A stretch of 43,483 nucleotides of DNA from Aquicoccus porphyridii (GTDB taxonomy: Bacteria; Pseudomonadota; Alphaproteobacteria; Rhodobacterales; Rhodobacteraceae), in contig NZ_VINQ01000024.1 of assembly GCF_008369105.1 (NCBI RefSeq), forward strand, positions 1 through 43,483. The letters run 5' to 3'. The notes below the pieces were generated by a model. That model saw nothing but the letters and a program-made list of their open reading frames with translations, was not told where the DNA came from and searched no databases. Shown here piece by piece: positions 1 through 8,662 of the stretch (position 1 is its first letter; each line of letters opens with the position of its first letter). The position numbers were made by a program, and so were the translations under genes.

Positions 1-1
1 T

Positions 2-76
2 GCGCGCGAGGATCTGCGCGACGGGTTGATGGAATATCTTCAGGACCTTTTGCATGTGGACAGGGCGGCGCAGTAA
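2..76 (+). CDS. C-terminal end of an unidentified protein (partial)
   Basis: An open frame enters from the left edge and stops with TAA at 74-76, giving 24 residues ending DLLHVDRAAQ. It is followed 27 bases later by galE on the same strand, so it is probably the last part of another gene of the polysaccharide cluster. Too little is present to assign a family; it is called a gene only because of the open frame and the tight spacing. Confidence 0.45.
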   Translation, partial: AREDLRDGLMEYLQDLLHVDRAAQ

Positions 77-103
77 GCCCGCGTTCCGGGCCGGAGGGCA
101 ATC

Positions 104-1087
104 GTGACGACAGTTCTGGTAACGGGCGGAGCGGGTTATATCGGCTCGCACGCATGCAAGGTTCTGGCGCGGGCAGGGATCACGCCGGTCACGTTCGACA
201 ATCTTGCCACCGGCTGGCAGGAGGCGGTGAAGTTCGGCCCGTTCGAGCAAGGCGATCTTCTCGACCGGGCGCGCCTCGACGCGGTGTTTGCCGCCCACCG
301 GCCCGACGCGGTGATGCATTTCGCCGCGCTGAGCCAGGTGGGCGAGAGCATGGCGCGACCCGGCACATATTGGCGCAACAATGTTGCGGGTTCTCTCAAC
401 CTGATCGAGGCGGCGGTGGCGGCGGAGTGCGAGAAGTTCGTGTTCAGTTCGACCTGTGCGACCTATGGCGATCAGGACAACGTGGTTCTGGACGAGGGTT
501 GCGCCCAGCATCCGATCAACGCCTATGGCAAGTCCAAGCGGGCCATCGAAGAGATGCTGGCGGATTTCGGGGCGGCGCATGGGCTGCGATCGGTGATCTT
601 TCGCTATTTCAACGTGGCGGGCGCGGATGAGGAGGCCGAGGTCGGCGAGTTTCACCGGCCCGAGACGCATCTTGTGCCGCTGATCCTTGACGCGGTTGAC
701 GGGCGGCGCGGGGCGCTCACGGTGTTCGGCACCGATTACGACACGCCCGACGGCACCTGCATCCGCGATTACGTGCATGTGAGCGACCTGGTCGAGGCGC
801 ATGTCCTGGGGTTGCGCTGGCTTGAGGCAGGCAAGGGCAGCCGGGTGTTCAACCTTGGCACCGGGCACGGTTTTTCCGTGCGCGCGGTGATCGCGGCCGC
901 CGAGGCGGTGACCGGCCGGACGGTGCCGATTGTCGAGGGGCCAAGGCGGGCGGGGGATGCGACGCGGCTGGTGTCGGGGTCGGTGCGGGCCGGGCAGGAA
1001 CTGGGCTGGACACCGGGCCGGTCGACGCTGGACCGGATGATCGCGGATGCGTGGCGCTGGCACCAGGCGGGCCATTATGAGCGATAG
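104..1087 (+). CDS. galE: UDP-glucose 4-epimerase
   Basis: Cytoplasmic NAD-dependent extended SDR that interconverts UDP-glucose and UDP-galactose, supplying galactosyl donors for surface glycans. The 327-residue length is normal for GalE. The Rossmann motif GGAGYIGSH is at residues 8-16, an acidic NAD-binding Asp at 32, SST at 115-117 and the catalytic YGKSK at 141-145. The GTG start at 104 is chosen because GGAGGG lies five bases upstream and the protein begins right at the first beta strand. The stop overlaps the next gene's ATG by 11 bases, so the two are probably translationally coupled. A related 4-epimerase such as UDP-GlcNAc epimerase cannot be excluded from sequence alone. Confidence 0.92.
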   Translation: MTTVLVTGGAGYIGSHACKVLARAGITPVTFDNLATGWQEAVKFGPFEQGDLLDRARLDAVFAAHRPDAVMHFAALSQVGESMARPGTYWRNNVAGSLNLIEAAVAAECEKFVFSSTCATYGDQDNVVLDEGCAQHPINAYGKSKRAIEEMLADFGAAHGLRSVIFRYFNVAGADEEAEVGEFHRPETHLVPLILDAVDGRRGALTVFGTDYDTPDGTCIRDYVHVSDLVEAHVLGLRWLEAGKGSRVFNLGTGHGFSVRAVIAAAEAVTGRTVPIVEGPRRAGDATRLVSGSVRAGQELGWTPGRSTLDRMIADAWRWHQAGHYER

Positions 1088-2321
1088 ACCGGGCGAGGCG
1101 CGGCTTTTGGACCTGACCCGGCTGATCAGTCGGGCGGGGCGGGTGCAGACCGGCGTGGACCGGGTGGAACTGGCCTATCTGCGGGCGTTGCTGGCGGCGA
1201 AGGTGCCCGGTTTTGGCCTTGTGCGCACGTCGCTGGGTTACATCCTGCTGGACGAGGACGGCATGCGCGCGATTGCCGAGCGGGTCGAGGGGCGGGTGCC
1301 GTGGGGGACAGCGGACCGGTTGTCGCGGCTCGCGCGCAGGCTTGACCCGGCGCAGCGGCGCGGGCAGTCGGACGCGCGGCGGCTGGCGCGGGCACGGACC
1401 GTGCGCCCGGGTCTGAAACGGATGCTGCGGCGGCACCTGCCGCAGGGCACGCGCTATTTCAACGTGGGTCATACCAACCTGACCGAACGGGTGACACGGG
1501 CGGTGAAACAGGGGTTGGGTGGCACGGTGAACGTGTTGGTGCATGACACGATCCCGCTTGACCATCCGCTTTACCAACGGCCCGAGAGCATCGCGCGGTT
1601 CCGGCAGATGATCGGGCGGGTCAGCCGCGATGCCGACCTTGTCATCTATAATTCGCGCCACACGAGGCAAAGTGCCGAGCGCCATCTGGAAGAGATCGGG
1701 CGCGTTCCGCCGGGGCTGGTCGCGAAGCTGGGTGTCGAGGTGACCGAGCCACGGCCCGGCGATCTTCCCAAGGGGTTGCCGCCCGCGGGGGTCTACTTTG
1801 TCACCGTCGGCACACTTGAGCCACGCAAGAACCATGCGCTTCTGCTCGATATCTGGGAGCGGATGGTGAAACAGACGATCCCGCAGGACATGCCGCATCT
1901 GGTCATTTGCGGGCAGCGGGGCTGGATGAACGAGGAGTTGTTCTTTCGCCTTGACCGATCCGCGCTTCTGGGCGCGCATATTCACGAATATGGCGACCTG
2001 AGCGACGGGGCGATCGCGGCACTTTTGCAGGGCGCGGCGGGCGCGCTTTATCCCAGCTTTGCCGAAGGGTTCGGCCTGCCGATGGCCGAGGCGGCGGCGA
2101 TGGGGGTTCCGGTGATCTGTGCCGATTTGCCGGTTTACAAGGACGTGCTTGGGGATATTCCCGTTTACGCAAGCCTGAAGGACAGCTATCTCTGGCAACG
2201 AAGAATAGCGTCTTTGGCAAACAGTCAGAGGGCAGGCAAGGCAGAAACCGGCCACACGGCCAAGGGTTTCGAGCCTCCGACGTGGGACAGGCATTTCAAC
2301 GCGGTCTTAAAGATGGCGTGA
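1077..2321 (+). CDS. Glycosyltransferase, GT-B fold, family 4 type
   Basis: Cytoplasmic glycosyltransferase of 414 residues that likely adds a sugar to a lipid-linked or growing surface glycan. The C-terminal half has the family-1/GT4 hallmarks: the donor-domain opening VGTLEPRKNH and the E-x7-E segment AEGFGLPMAEAAAMGVPV. The N-terminal half (RLISRAGRVQTGVDRVEL, later NVLVHDTIPLDHP) is typical of GT4 enzymes of alphaproteobacterial polysaccharide clusters. The frame is open from 1047, but the ATG at 1077 is preferred because it overlaps the galE stop. Donor and acceptor cannot be read from sequence. Confidence 0.85.
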   Translation: MSDRPGEARLLDLTRLISRAGRVQTGVDRVELAYLRALLAAKVPGFGLVRTSLGYILLDEDGMRAIAERVEGRVPWGTADRLSRLARRLDPAQRRGQSDARRLARARTVRPGLKRMLRRHLPQGTRYFNVGHTNLTERVTRAVKQGLGGTVNVLVHDTIPLDHPLYQRPESIARFRQMIGRVSRDADLVIYNSRHTRQSAERHLEEIGRVPPGLVAKLGVEVTEPRPGDLPKGLPPAGVYFVTVGTLEPRKNHALLLDIWERMVKQTIPQDMPHLVICGQRGWMNEELFFRLDRSALLGAHIHEYGDLSDGAIAALLQGAAGALYPSFAEGFGLPMAEAAAMGVPVICADLPVYKDVLGDIPVYASLKDSYLWQRRIASLANSQRAGKAETGHTAKGFEPPTWDRHFNAVLKMA

Positions 2322-2372
2322 TAGGGTTCAGGCGGTTCCGCGACTTCCTGCCATGTGTAAAGAGGGGCGTCA

Positions 2373-3383
2373 TTGGGCGTTGTGCAGTCATACCGTCTGA
2401 GGCTTCAACGCAAGCGTTGGCGAATCCGCGCGTTTCGCAAGCGGCGTGAATTGCGATCCATTTCGGATCGCACGGCACAGATCAGGCCCGATGACATCCT
2501 GCTTTTCTCGACCCAGCGCAACGAGAAGATCCGCCTGCCCTATTTCCTGAATTATTATCGCGAGATGGGGGTCAATCACTTCCTGATCGTGGATAATGAC
2601 AGCGACGATGGCAGCCTTGAATACCTGATGAAACAGCCCGATGTTTCGGTCTGGCACACGCGCAAGAGTTACAAGCGGTCGCGGTTCGGGGTTGATTGGC
2701 TCAACTGGCTGCAATGGCAGCACGGGCACGGGCACTGGACGCTGGTGGTCGATCCGGACGAGTTTCTTGTCTATCCGTTCTGCGATACAAGGCCGCTCAG
2801 GGCGCTGACCGACTGGCTCGATGCGTCGTCGATCAAGTCGTTCAGCGCGATGCTGCTCGACATGTATCCCAAGGGGCGGATCGACGCGCAGCCCTATCAG
2901 GAGGGGCAGAACCCGCTGGAAATCACCAGTTGGTTCGACAGCGGCAATTACACGATCGAAAAGAACGGCAAGTTCGGCAACCTCTGGGTCCAGGGCGGGC
3001 CACGGGCGCGGGTGTTTTTCCGCGACATGCCGGAAAAGGCCCCGGCGCTCAACAAGATCCCGCTGGTCAAGTGGGACCGGCGCTATGCCTATGTCAGCTC
3101 GACCCACATGCTTTTGCCACGGGGGCTGAACCTCGTTTATGACGAATGGGGCGGCGAGAAGGCCAGCGGCGTGCTCTTGCACACGAAGTTCCTCGATACG
3201 TTCACCGTCAAGGCGCAGGAAGAGCTGGACCGCAAACAGCATTACGCCGCCAGCATCGAATACAAGGCCTATGCCGAGAGCCTTGCCCAGAACCCCGAGC
3301 TTTGGTGCAAGTGGAGCGAGAAATACATCAACTGGCGGCAGCTTGAGATTCTGGGGCTGATGTCCAAGGGGAACTGGGCATGA
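2373..3383 (+). CDS. Glycosyltransferase family 2-like protein (Glyco_tranf_2_4 type)
   Basis: A 336-residue predicted cytoplasmic glycosyltransferase. The core begins near residue 40 with LLFSTQRNEKIRLPYFLNYY, followed by HFLIVDNDSDDGSLEYL and the acidic metal-binding-like motif VVDPDEFLVYP. This N-E-x-x-R-L-P arrangement is typical of the Glyco_tranf_2_4 group, a GT-A-like family common in alphaproteobacterial glycan clusters. The TTG start at 2373 has AGAGGGG five bases upstream; a GTG at 2382 is an alternative. The first 35 residues are very basic and lack family similarity. The stop overlaps the next start in an ATGA, indicating coupling to the Branch-type transferase. Substrate unknown. 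Confidence 0.8.
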   Translation: MGVVQSYRLRLQRKRWRIRAFRKRRELRSISDRTAQIRPDDILLFSTQRNEKIRLPYFLNYYREMGVNHFLIVDNDSDDGSLEYLMKQPDVSVWHTRKSYKRSRFGVDWLNWLQWQHGHGHWTLVVDPDEFLVYPFCDTRPLRALTDWLDASSIKSFSAMLLDMYPKGRIDAQPYQEGQNPLEITSWFDSGNYTIEKNGKFGNLWVQGGPRARVFFRDMPEKAPALNKIPLVKWDRRYAYVSSTHMLLPRGLNLVYDEWGGEKASGVLLHTKFLDTFTVKAQEELDRKQHYAASIEYKAYAESLAQNPELWCKWSEKYINWRQLEILGLMSKGNWA

Positions 3384-5140
3384 CCCGCAGGCCGCCACAT
3401 TGGGGCAGCGTCGGCATCGTGATGCTGGTGCATACCGCGCTGGGCCGGGCCGAGCAGGTGGCGCGGCACTGGCATGCGGCGGGCTGCCCGGTGGTGATCC
3501 ATTGCGACAAGTCCACGCCGAAGAAGGCCTATGAGGCGTTTCGCGCGGCATTGGCGGATCTGCCGGATATCCAGTTTTCGCAGCGCCACCGCTGTGAATG
3601 GGGCACGTGGGGTATCGTTGCCGCGACGCAGGAAGCCAGCGAGCTGATGCTGGCGCAGTTTCCACAGGTGCGGCATGTCTACCTGGCCAGTGGGTCGTGC
3701 CTGCCGTTGCGCCCGGTGCAGGAGTTGATCGACTACCTTGCCGAGCGGCCGCGCACCGATTTCATCGAAAGCGCGACAACGGCGGATGTGCCTTGGACCG
3801 TGGGGGGATTGGACGAGGAACGCTTTACCCTGCGGTTTCCGTTCTCGTGGAAGCGGCAGCGGCATCTCTTTGACCGCTACGTCGCGATCCAGCGGGCGGT
3901 CGGGTTCAAGCGGAAGATTCCCCACAATATCCTGCCGCATATGGGCAGCCAGTGGTGGTGCCTGACGCGGCAAACCCTTTCGGCCATTCTTCAAGACCCC
4001 GAGCGGCCGACACATGACCGTTATTTCCGGCGGGTCTGGATTCCCGACGAGAGCTATTTCCAGACGCTGGCCCGGCTCTATTCCACCAATATCGAGAGCC
4101 GTTCGCTGACCCTGTCGAAGTTCGATTTCCAGGGCAAGCCGCATATTTTCTACGACGACCACCTGCAACTGTTGCGGCGGTCGGATTGTTTCGTGGCGCG
4201 CAAGATCTGGGCCCATGCCGACCGTCTTTACGAGGTTTTCCTGACCGGTCCCGATGCCGCGATGAACCGGACCGAGCCGAACCCCGGCAAGATCGACCGG
4301 ATTTTCGCCAAGGCGGTGGAGCGGCGCACACGCGGGCGGCCGGGGCTTTTCATGCAAAGCCGGTTCCCCAACAAGGGTTGGGAAAACGGCATGACGGGCG
4401 GGCAGTATTCGGTATTCCAGGGGTTTGCCGAACTGTTCGAGGATTTCGAGCCGTGGCTCGCCAAGGCCACCGGCGCGCGGGTGCATGGGCATCTGTTTGC
4501 GCCGGGTCGGGTGGAATATGCGGGCGACCAGCCCGTCGTCAACGGGGCGCTGTCCAACAGTCCGGTGGCGCGCGATTATAACCGCAATGCGTTCCTGACC
4601 AGCCTGATCTGGAACACGCGCGGCGAGCGGCAATGCTTTCAGCTTGGCCCCGCCGATATCCCCTGTCCCGGCAAGACTCCGCGGGACGAGCCCGACACGA
4701 ACCTGAGCTGGATGATCGCGCGCGACCCGAATGCCCAGATCAGCGTGATCAGCGGGGCCTGGGCCGTGCCCCTGTTCAAATCGAACCGCAATTTCGCCGA
4801 TATCCGGGCCGAGGCGGCGCAGCTTCAGAAAATCGAGAGCGAGCATCTCGACGTGCTGCGCAGCCCCTATTCCAAGGCGCGCATCCGCATCTGGACCATG
4901 GCGGATTTCATCGAAAGCCCGATGGAATCGCTTCAGTCCATCATCGACGAGATCGGCAACAGGGGGTTGCGGCGGCTGGCCGAAGCGCCGCGAATGACCG
5001 ATCTGACCGGGTTCGGGCAGTTCCTGCAGAACCTCAAGAACCAGGGGATGCACCCCTATCTGATGGGCGACTTTCCGGTGGTGGGCGAACCGGTTGGAAG
5101 CGACAACGGAAAGCCCCGCAAACCCTACCTGGTGCAATAG
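3380..5140 (+). CDS. Beta-1,6-N-acetylglucosaminyltransferase-like (Branch family) with C-terminal extension
   Basis: A 586-residue protein. Residues 10-260 resemble the Core-2/I-branching enzyme family (GT14): opening IVMLVHTALGRAEQVARHWH, then VIHCDKSTPKK, YLASGSCLPLRP and SQWWCLTRQTL, matching the family's order of donor and acceptor segments. Residues from about 300 form a second domain with FMQSRFPNKGWENGMTGGQY, which I associate with the DUF5927/5928-type extension of Rhodobacteraceae homologues. Its function is unknown; the nucleotide-binding look (R-x-P-x-x-G-W) recalls sulfotransferases. It is coupled to the gene before it by a 4-base overlap and abuts the sulfotransferase gene after it. 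It probably adds a GlcNAc-type branch to the glycan made by this cluster. Confidence 0.8.
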   Translation: MTRRPPHWGSVGIVMLVHTALGRAEQVARHWHAAGCPVVIHCDKSTPKKAYEAFRAALADLPDIQFSQRHRCEWGTWGIVAATQEASELMLAQFPQVRHVYLASGSCLPLRPVQELIDYLAERPRTDFIESATTADVPWTVGGLDEERFTLRFPFSWKRQRHLFDRYVAIQRAVGFKRKIPHNILPHMGSQWWCLTRQTLSAILQDPERPTHDRYFRRVWIPDESYFQTLARLYSTNIESRSLTLSKFDFQGKPHIFYDDHLQLLRRSDCFVARKIWAHADRLYEVFLTGPDAAMNRTEPNPGKIDRIFAKAVERRTRGRPGLFMQSRFPNKGWENGMTGGQYSVFQGFAELFEDFEPWLAKATGARVHGHLFAPGRVEYAGDQPVVNGALSNSPVARDYNRNAFLTSLIWNTRGERQCFQLGPADIPCPGKTPRDEPDTNLSWMIARDPNAQISVISGAWAVPLFKSNRNFADIRAEAAQLQKIESEHLDVLRSPYSKARIRIWTMADFIESPMESLQSIIDEIGNRGLRRLAEAPRMTDLTGFGQFLQNLKNQGMHPYLMGDFPVVGEPVGSDNGKPRKPYLVQ

Positions 5141-6568
5141 ATGCAGAGCCCGTTCGATTATTTTGTCGTGTTCGCCGAGATGCGGACCGGTTCGAATTTC
5201 CTTGAATCGAACCTCAACGCCTTTCCGGGCATTTCCTGCCTGGGCGAGGCGTTCAATCCGCATTTCATCGGCTATCCCAATCGCGAGGATTGTCTTGGCG
5301 TGAGCGAGGAGACGCGCAACCACGACCCGATGACGCTCGTCCATGCGGTGAAACACGCGCAGGGCATCGCGGGGTTCCGGTTCTTTCACGATCACGACCC
5401 GAGGGTTCTGGAACCCATCCTGTCGGACCCGCGCTGTGCCAAGATCATCCTGACGCGCAACCCGGTGGAAAGCTACGTAAGCTGGAAGATCGCGCAGGCG
5501 ACGGGGCAATGGAAGCTGACCAACGTGCACAAGCGCAAGGAGGCGAAAGCGCGATTCGACGCAGGCGAGTTCAAGGCGCATCTCGAAGAGTTGCAGGATT
5601 TCCAGGTGATGCTGCTCAGGGCGCTTCAGACCACGGGGCAGACCGCGTTCCATGTCGCCTATGAGGATTTGCAGGATGTCGAGGTGATGAACGGCATCGC
5701 CCGGTGGCTGGGTCAGCCGGACCGGCTCGACAGCCTGGAAAAGAACCTCAAGCGGCAGAACCCCGAGCCGATTTCCGAGAAGGTCGAGAATTTCGACGAG
5801 ATGCGCGACGCGCTGGCCGATCTCGACCGGTTCAACCTGAGCCGGACCCCGAATTTCGAGCCGCGGCGCGGCGCGGTGGTGCCAAGCTATGTCGCCTGTG
5901 CCAAGGCGCCGCTGATGTATCTGCCGATCCGGTCGGGGCCAGAGGCCGAGATGCGCGCGTGGATGGCCGCGCTTGACGGGGTGGACGAGACGGCGCTGTT
6001 GGGCGATTTCAACCAGAAGAGCCTGCGGCACTGGATGCGGAGCAACCCGGGGCACCGGTCGTTCACCGTGCTGCGGCATCCGGTGGCGCGGGCGCATCAT
6101 GCCTTTGTCAGCCGCATCCTGATGACCGGGACGGGCAGCTTCGCCAATATTCGCAAGACGCTTCGCCGGGTTCACAAGCTGCCCATTCCCGCCGTGGAAC
6201 CGGATGGCGCCTGGGGCCCGGTCGAGCATCGCGCCGCATTCCTGGCGTTCCTTGATTTCGTCAAGGCCAACCTGTCGGGGCAAAGCGCGGTGCGGCAGGA
6301 TGCGGCCTGGGCCAGCCAGGCGGGTATTCTGCATGGCATGGGCAGTTTCGCCCTGCCCGATTTCGTGCTGCGCGAAGAGGAGCTGGCCGCCTACCTGCCG
6401 GCGATTGCCCAGCAGGTGGGGTATGCCGATGCGCCGAACCCGGGCGGGGCCCCCGCCGAAGGGCCAATCACCCTTGCCGAGATCTATGACGAGGAGATCG
6501 AGGCCGCCGCGCAGGACGCCTATCAGCGCGATTACATGGTCTTTGGCTTCGGGGCCTGGCGCGGCTGA
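5141..6568 (+). CDS. NodH-like sulfotransferase with two sulfotransferase-type halves
   Basis: Predicted PAPS-dependent carbohydrate sulfotransferase, 475 residues, starting directly after the previous stop. The N-terminal half has the 5'-phosphosulfate loop RTGSNFLESNL (15-25) and the 3'-phosphate-binding-like segment RNPVESYVS (106-114), as in NodH/Stf0-type enzymes. The C-terminal half (about 255-475) looks like a second, Sulfotransfer_2-like domain: LMYLPIRSG at 258-266, LRHPVARAHHAFVSR at 311-325, and an end DAYQRDYMVFGF typical of that family. Single-domain NodH is about 250 residues, so this is a fusion or tandem arrangement. The likely acceptor is the polysaccharide made by the preceding transferases. 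Only nine bases separate its stop from the convergent ptsN stop. Confidence 0.82.
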   Translation: MQSPFDYFVVFAEMRTGSNFLESNLNAFPGISCLGEAFNPHFIGYPNREDCLGVSEETRNHDPMTLVHAVKHAQGIAGFRFFHDHDPRVLEPILSDPRCAKIILTRNPVESYVSWKIAQATGQWKLTNVHKRKEAKARFDAGEFKAHLEELQDFQVMLLRALQTTGQTAFHVAYEDLQDVEVMNGIARWLGQPDRLDSLEKNLKRQNPEPISEKVENFDEMRDALADLDRFNLSRTPNFEPRRGAVVPSYVACAKAPLMYLPIRSGPEAEMRAWMAALDGVDETALLGDFNQKSLRHWMRSNPGHRSFTVLRHPVARAHHAFVSRILMTGTGSFANIRKTLRRVHKLPIPAVEPDGAWGPVEHRAAFLAFLDFVKANLSGQSAVRQDAAWASQAGILHGMGSFALPDFVLREEELAAYLPAIAQQVGYADAPNPGGAPAEGPITLAEIYDEEIEAAAQDAYQRDYMVFGFGAWRG

Positions 6569-6577
6569 ACGCTGGTT

Positions 6578-7042
6578 CTATGCGGCCTGAACCGACTGGT
6601 TCTCGGTCAGGATGGTATAGAGCGTGGCCGGGTCGGAATTGGCCCGCAGCTTGGTGCAGACATCGGCATCACGCAGGGTGCGCGACACCCGCGCCAGCGC
6701 CTTGAGATGTTCGACGCCCGCCTCTTTCGGGGCGAAGAGCGCGAAGGCGATGTCGACCGGCTGACGATCGACCGCTTCGAATTCGATGGGCTTTTCCAGC
6801 ATCACGAACACGCCGATCACCTGATCGACATCCTCGATGCGGGCATGTGGCAGGGCGACGCCATGGCCGACCCCGGTCGGACCGAGGCTTTCACGCTCGA
6901 GCAATGCGTCGACCGCGCGGGCGGTGTCGATACCATAGACCGCGCTCGCGATCTCGCCCATTTCATGAAGCAGGCGCTTCTTGCTTGAGGCGGTCGAGAT
7001 GACCTTGACCGCCTCTGCCTTGAGGATGCTGGAAAGTTCCAT
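6578..7042 (-). CDS. ptsN: Nitrogen-regulatory PTS enzyme IIA (EIIA-Ntr)
   Basis: A 154-residue EIIA protein of the regulatory phosphotransferase system. It is phosphorylated by NPr on His66 in the motif ALPHARIEDV and acts as a regulator (potassium transport, stress and nitrogen signalling) rather than in sugar uptake. The fold signature LGPTGVGHGVALPHAR and the C-terminal LARVSRTLRD segment are standard, and length is normal. It lies 50 bases downstream of hpf on the same strand, an order seen widely in Proteobacteria. Upstream of the ATG there is only a weak GAGA Shine-Dalgarno. It converges on the sulfotransferase gene with essentially no space for a terminator. Confidence 0.95.
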   Translation of the reverse strand: MELSSILKAEAVKVISTASSKKRLLHEMGEIASAVYGIDTARAVDALLERESLGPTGVGHGVALPHARIEDVDQVIGVFVMLEKPIEFEAVDRQPVDIAFALFAPKEAGVEHLKALARVSRTLRDADVCTKLRANSDPATLYTILTENQSVQAA

Positions 7043-7092
7043 CTGTATCTCTGTCGCTCCGACAATGCGGGACGCGGCGCGACCCGATCACC

Positions 7093-7662
7093 TCAGTTTT
7101 GCGGGTCGATCCAGCCGATATTGCCGTCATCGCGGCGATATACGACGTTTAGCCCGTCTTTTCCCTCGTTGCGGAAAACAAGAACCGGGGCGCCCGCGAG
7201 TTCCATATGCATGACCGCCTCTCCGACAGAAAGGGATGGAATACTGGTTTCCATCTCGGCCACGATGATGGGTTGAAGGTTCTCGGGTTCCGAATCCTCG
7301 TCTTCGTGATCTGAGGCGAGGATATACGAGGACGCCTGCATAAGTTCAACCGGTTCGGCCCGCTCGCGGTGATGGTCCTTCAACCGCCGCTTGTAGCGGC
7401 GCAATTGCTTTTCCATCTTGCCAGCGCAAGCATCAAAAGCGGAATAGATTTCAGTGGCATGGGCCTTGGCCGACGCGGTCAGACCGGTCGAGAGATGCAC
7501 AATGGCTTCGCAGACAAACTCGTGCGCGCTTTTGGAAAAGATGACGTTCGCATCGGTGGGACGTTCTGCATATTTGCTGATAACCGCGCCGAGTTCGTCC
7601 TGAACATGGGTCTGGAGTGCGGTGCCGATGTCGATGTGTTTTCCGCTGATCTGATAGCGCAT
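7093..7662 (-). CDS. hpf: Ribosome hibernation promoting factor, long form
   Basis: A 189-residue protein that binds the 30S subunit and promotes dimerisation of inactive 70S ribosomes. Residues 1-100 are the HPF/RaiA domain (MRYQISGKHIDIGTALQTHV, ending in the basic KQLRRYKRRLKDHHRER). Residues 130-189 are the C-terminal dimerisation domain of long HPF (IPSLSVGEAVMHMELAG, GNIGWIDP). The ATG at 7662 is preferred over one seven codons upstream because AAAGGAGAC precedes it at the right spacing. It sits directly upstream of ptsN. The usual upstream neighbour rpoN is missing; lptB lies 229 bases upstream instead. Confidence 0.95.
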   Translation of the reverse strand: MRYQISGKHIDIGTALQTHVQDELGAVISKYAERPTDANVIFSKSAHEFVCEAIVHLSTGLTASAKAHATEIYSAFDACAGKMEKQLRRYKRRLKDHHRERAEPVELMQASSYILASDHEDEDSEPENLQPIIVAEMETSIPSLSVGEAVMHMELAGAPVLVFRNEGKDGLNVVYRRDDGNIGWIDPQN

Positions 7663-7891
7663 CTTGTCTCCTTTGCGTGACAATTCGGGCGTTTTCCGGG
7701 GGTTGTCCCGCGGTTCTTGTTATTCCCGAATGCTGAAACATGACCGCCGCGATACTTGTCCGCCATCGTCGCCTGACATGCAGGTCAAAACGGGGGGCAG
7801 GGCGGTATCCACGACTGTCATGAGATCAGTTTGGAGTAATCGAAGCGGGCAAGTCAATCGAATCCGGTGTCGCATCGCGAGAGGTTTATCT
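7663..7891 (-). promoter_or_regulatory. Intergenic region between lptB and hpf, probable hpf promoter
   Basis: 229 non-coding bases. The hpf Shine-Dalgarno sits at its left end. On the minus strand a TTGACT hexamer (7852-7857) could be a -35 element, but no good -10 stands at 17-18 bases. In many Proteobacteria rpoN occupies this position; no rpoN remnant is recognisable. Confidence 0.35.
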
Positions 7892-8662
7892 TCACGAAAT
7901 GCGAAAATTCTCGCCAAGATAGACGCGGCGCACATTTTCGTTTTCCACCACGTCCACAGGGCTGCCCGACATCAGGACCTTGCCGTCGTGCAGGATATAG
8001 GCGCGGTCGACGATTTCGAGGGTTTCGCGCACATTGTGATCGGTGATCAGCACACCGATGCCGCGTTTCTTGAGATCGGCGACAAGGTGGCGGATGTCAT
8101 TCACACTGATCGGATCGACCCCGGCAAAAGGTTCGTCGAGCAGGAGGTAATTGGGGTTGGCCGCAAGGCAGCGGGCGATTTCGACGCGCCGCCGCTCACC
8201 GCCCGAGAGGGCCAGCGCGGGCGCGCGACGCAGATGCTCGATGGAAAAATCCGACAACAGCTCTTCGAGCCGCTCGCGGCGTTTGTGACGGTCGGATTCC
8301 GAGATTTCGAGTACCGAGAGGATGTTGTCCTCGACACTCATGCCGCGAAAGATCGACATTTCCTGCGGCAGGTAACCGATGCCCAGTTTCGCGCGGCGAT
8401 ACATCGGCAGGCCGGTCACGTCGCGCCCGTCAACCAGCACCTGCCCGCCCTCGGGGAAGACCAGCCCGCAGATCGCGTAGAAGCAGGTCGTCTTGCCCGA
8501 GCCGTTGGGGCCGAGCAGGCCGACCACCTCTCCGCGTTCGAGATCCATGGTGACATCGCGGATGACGACGCGCTTCTTGTAGCTTTTGCGCAGGTTGCGG
8601 ATGCGCAGGCCCGAGCTTCCCCGGGTGAGCGTGAGGCCGGGTTTTGCGGCTGCGTCAGTCAT
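7892..8662 (-). CDS. lptB: LPS export ABC transporter ATP-binding protein
   Basis: A 256-residue cytoplasmic ATPase that powers LptFG to extract lipopolysaccharide from the inner membrane. Walker A GPNGSGKT is at 51-58, signature LSGGE at 152-156, Walker B LLLDEP at 173-178 and switch His209 in TDHNV. The Q-loop region YLPQEMSIFRGMSVEDN is LptB-typical. The ATG at 8662 is chosen because it overlaps the lptA stop by eight bases and the residues after it match the usual short N-terminal tail; the frame extends upstream without a start of comparable context. It is the last gene of the lptC-lptA-lptB run. Confidence 0.95.
   Translation of the reverse strand: MTDAAAKPGLTLTRGSSGLRIRNLRKSYKKRVVIRDVTMDLERGEVVGLLGPNGSGKTTCFYAICGLVFPEGGQVLVDGRDVTGLPMYRRAKLGIGYLPQEMSIFRGMSVEDNILSVLEISESDRHKRRERLEELLSDFSIEHLRRAPALALSGGERRRVEIARCLAANPNYLLLDEPFAGVDPISVNDIRHLVADLKKRGIGVLITDHNVRETLEIVDRAYILHDGKVLMSGSPVDVVENENVRRVYLGENFRIS

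Noticed and set aside
3269-6334. Very long open frame of 1021 codons on the minus strand
   Set aside because: It lies opposite three well-supported plus-strand genes; long antisense frames are common in GC-rich DNA, and its residues (many Arg, His, Pro) match no family.
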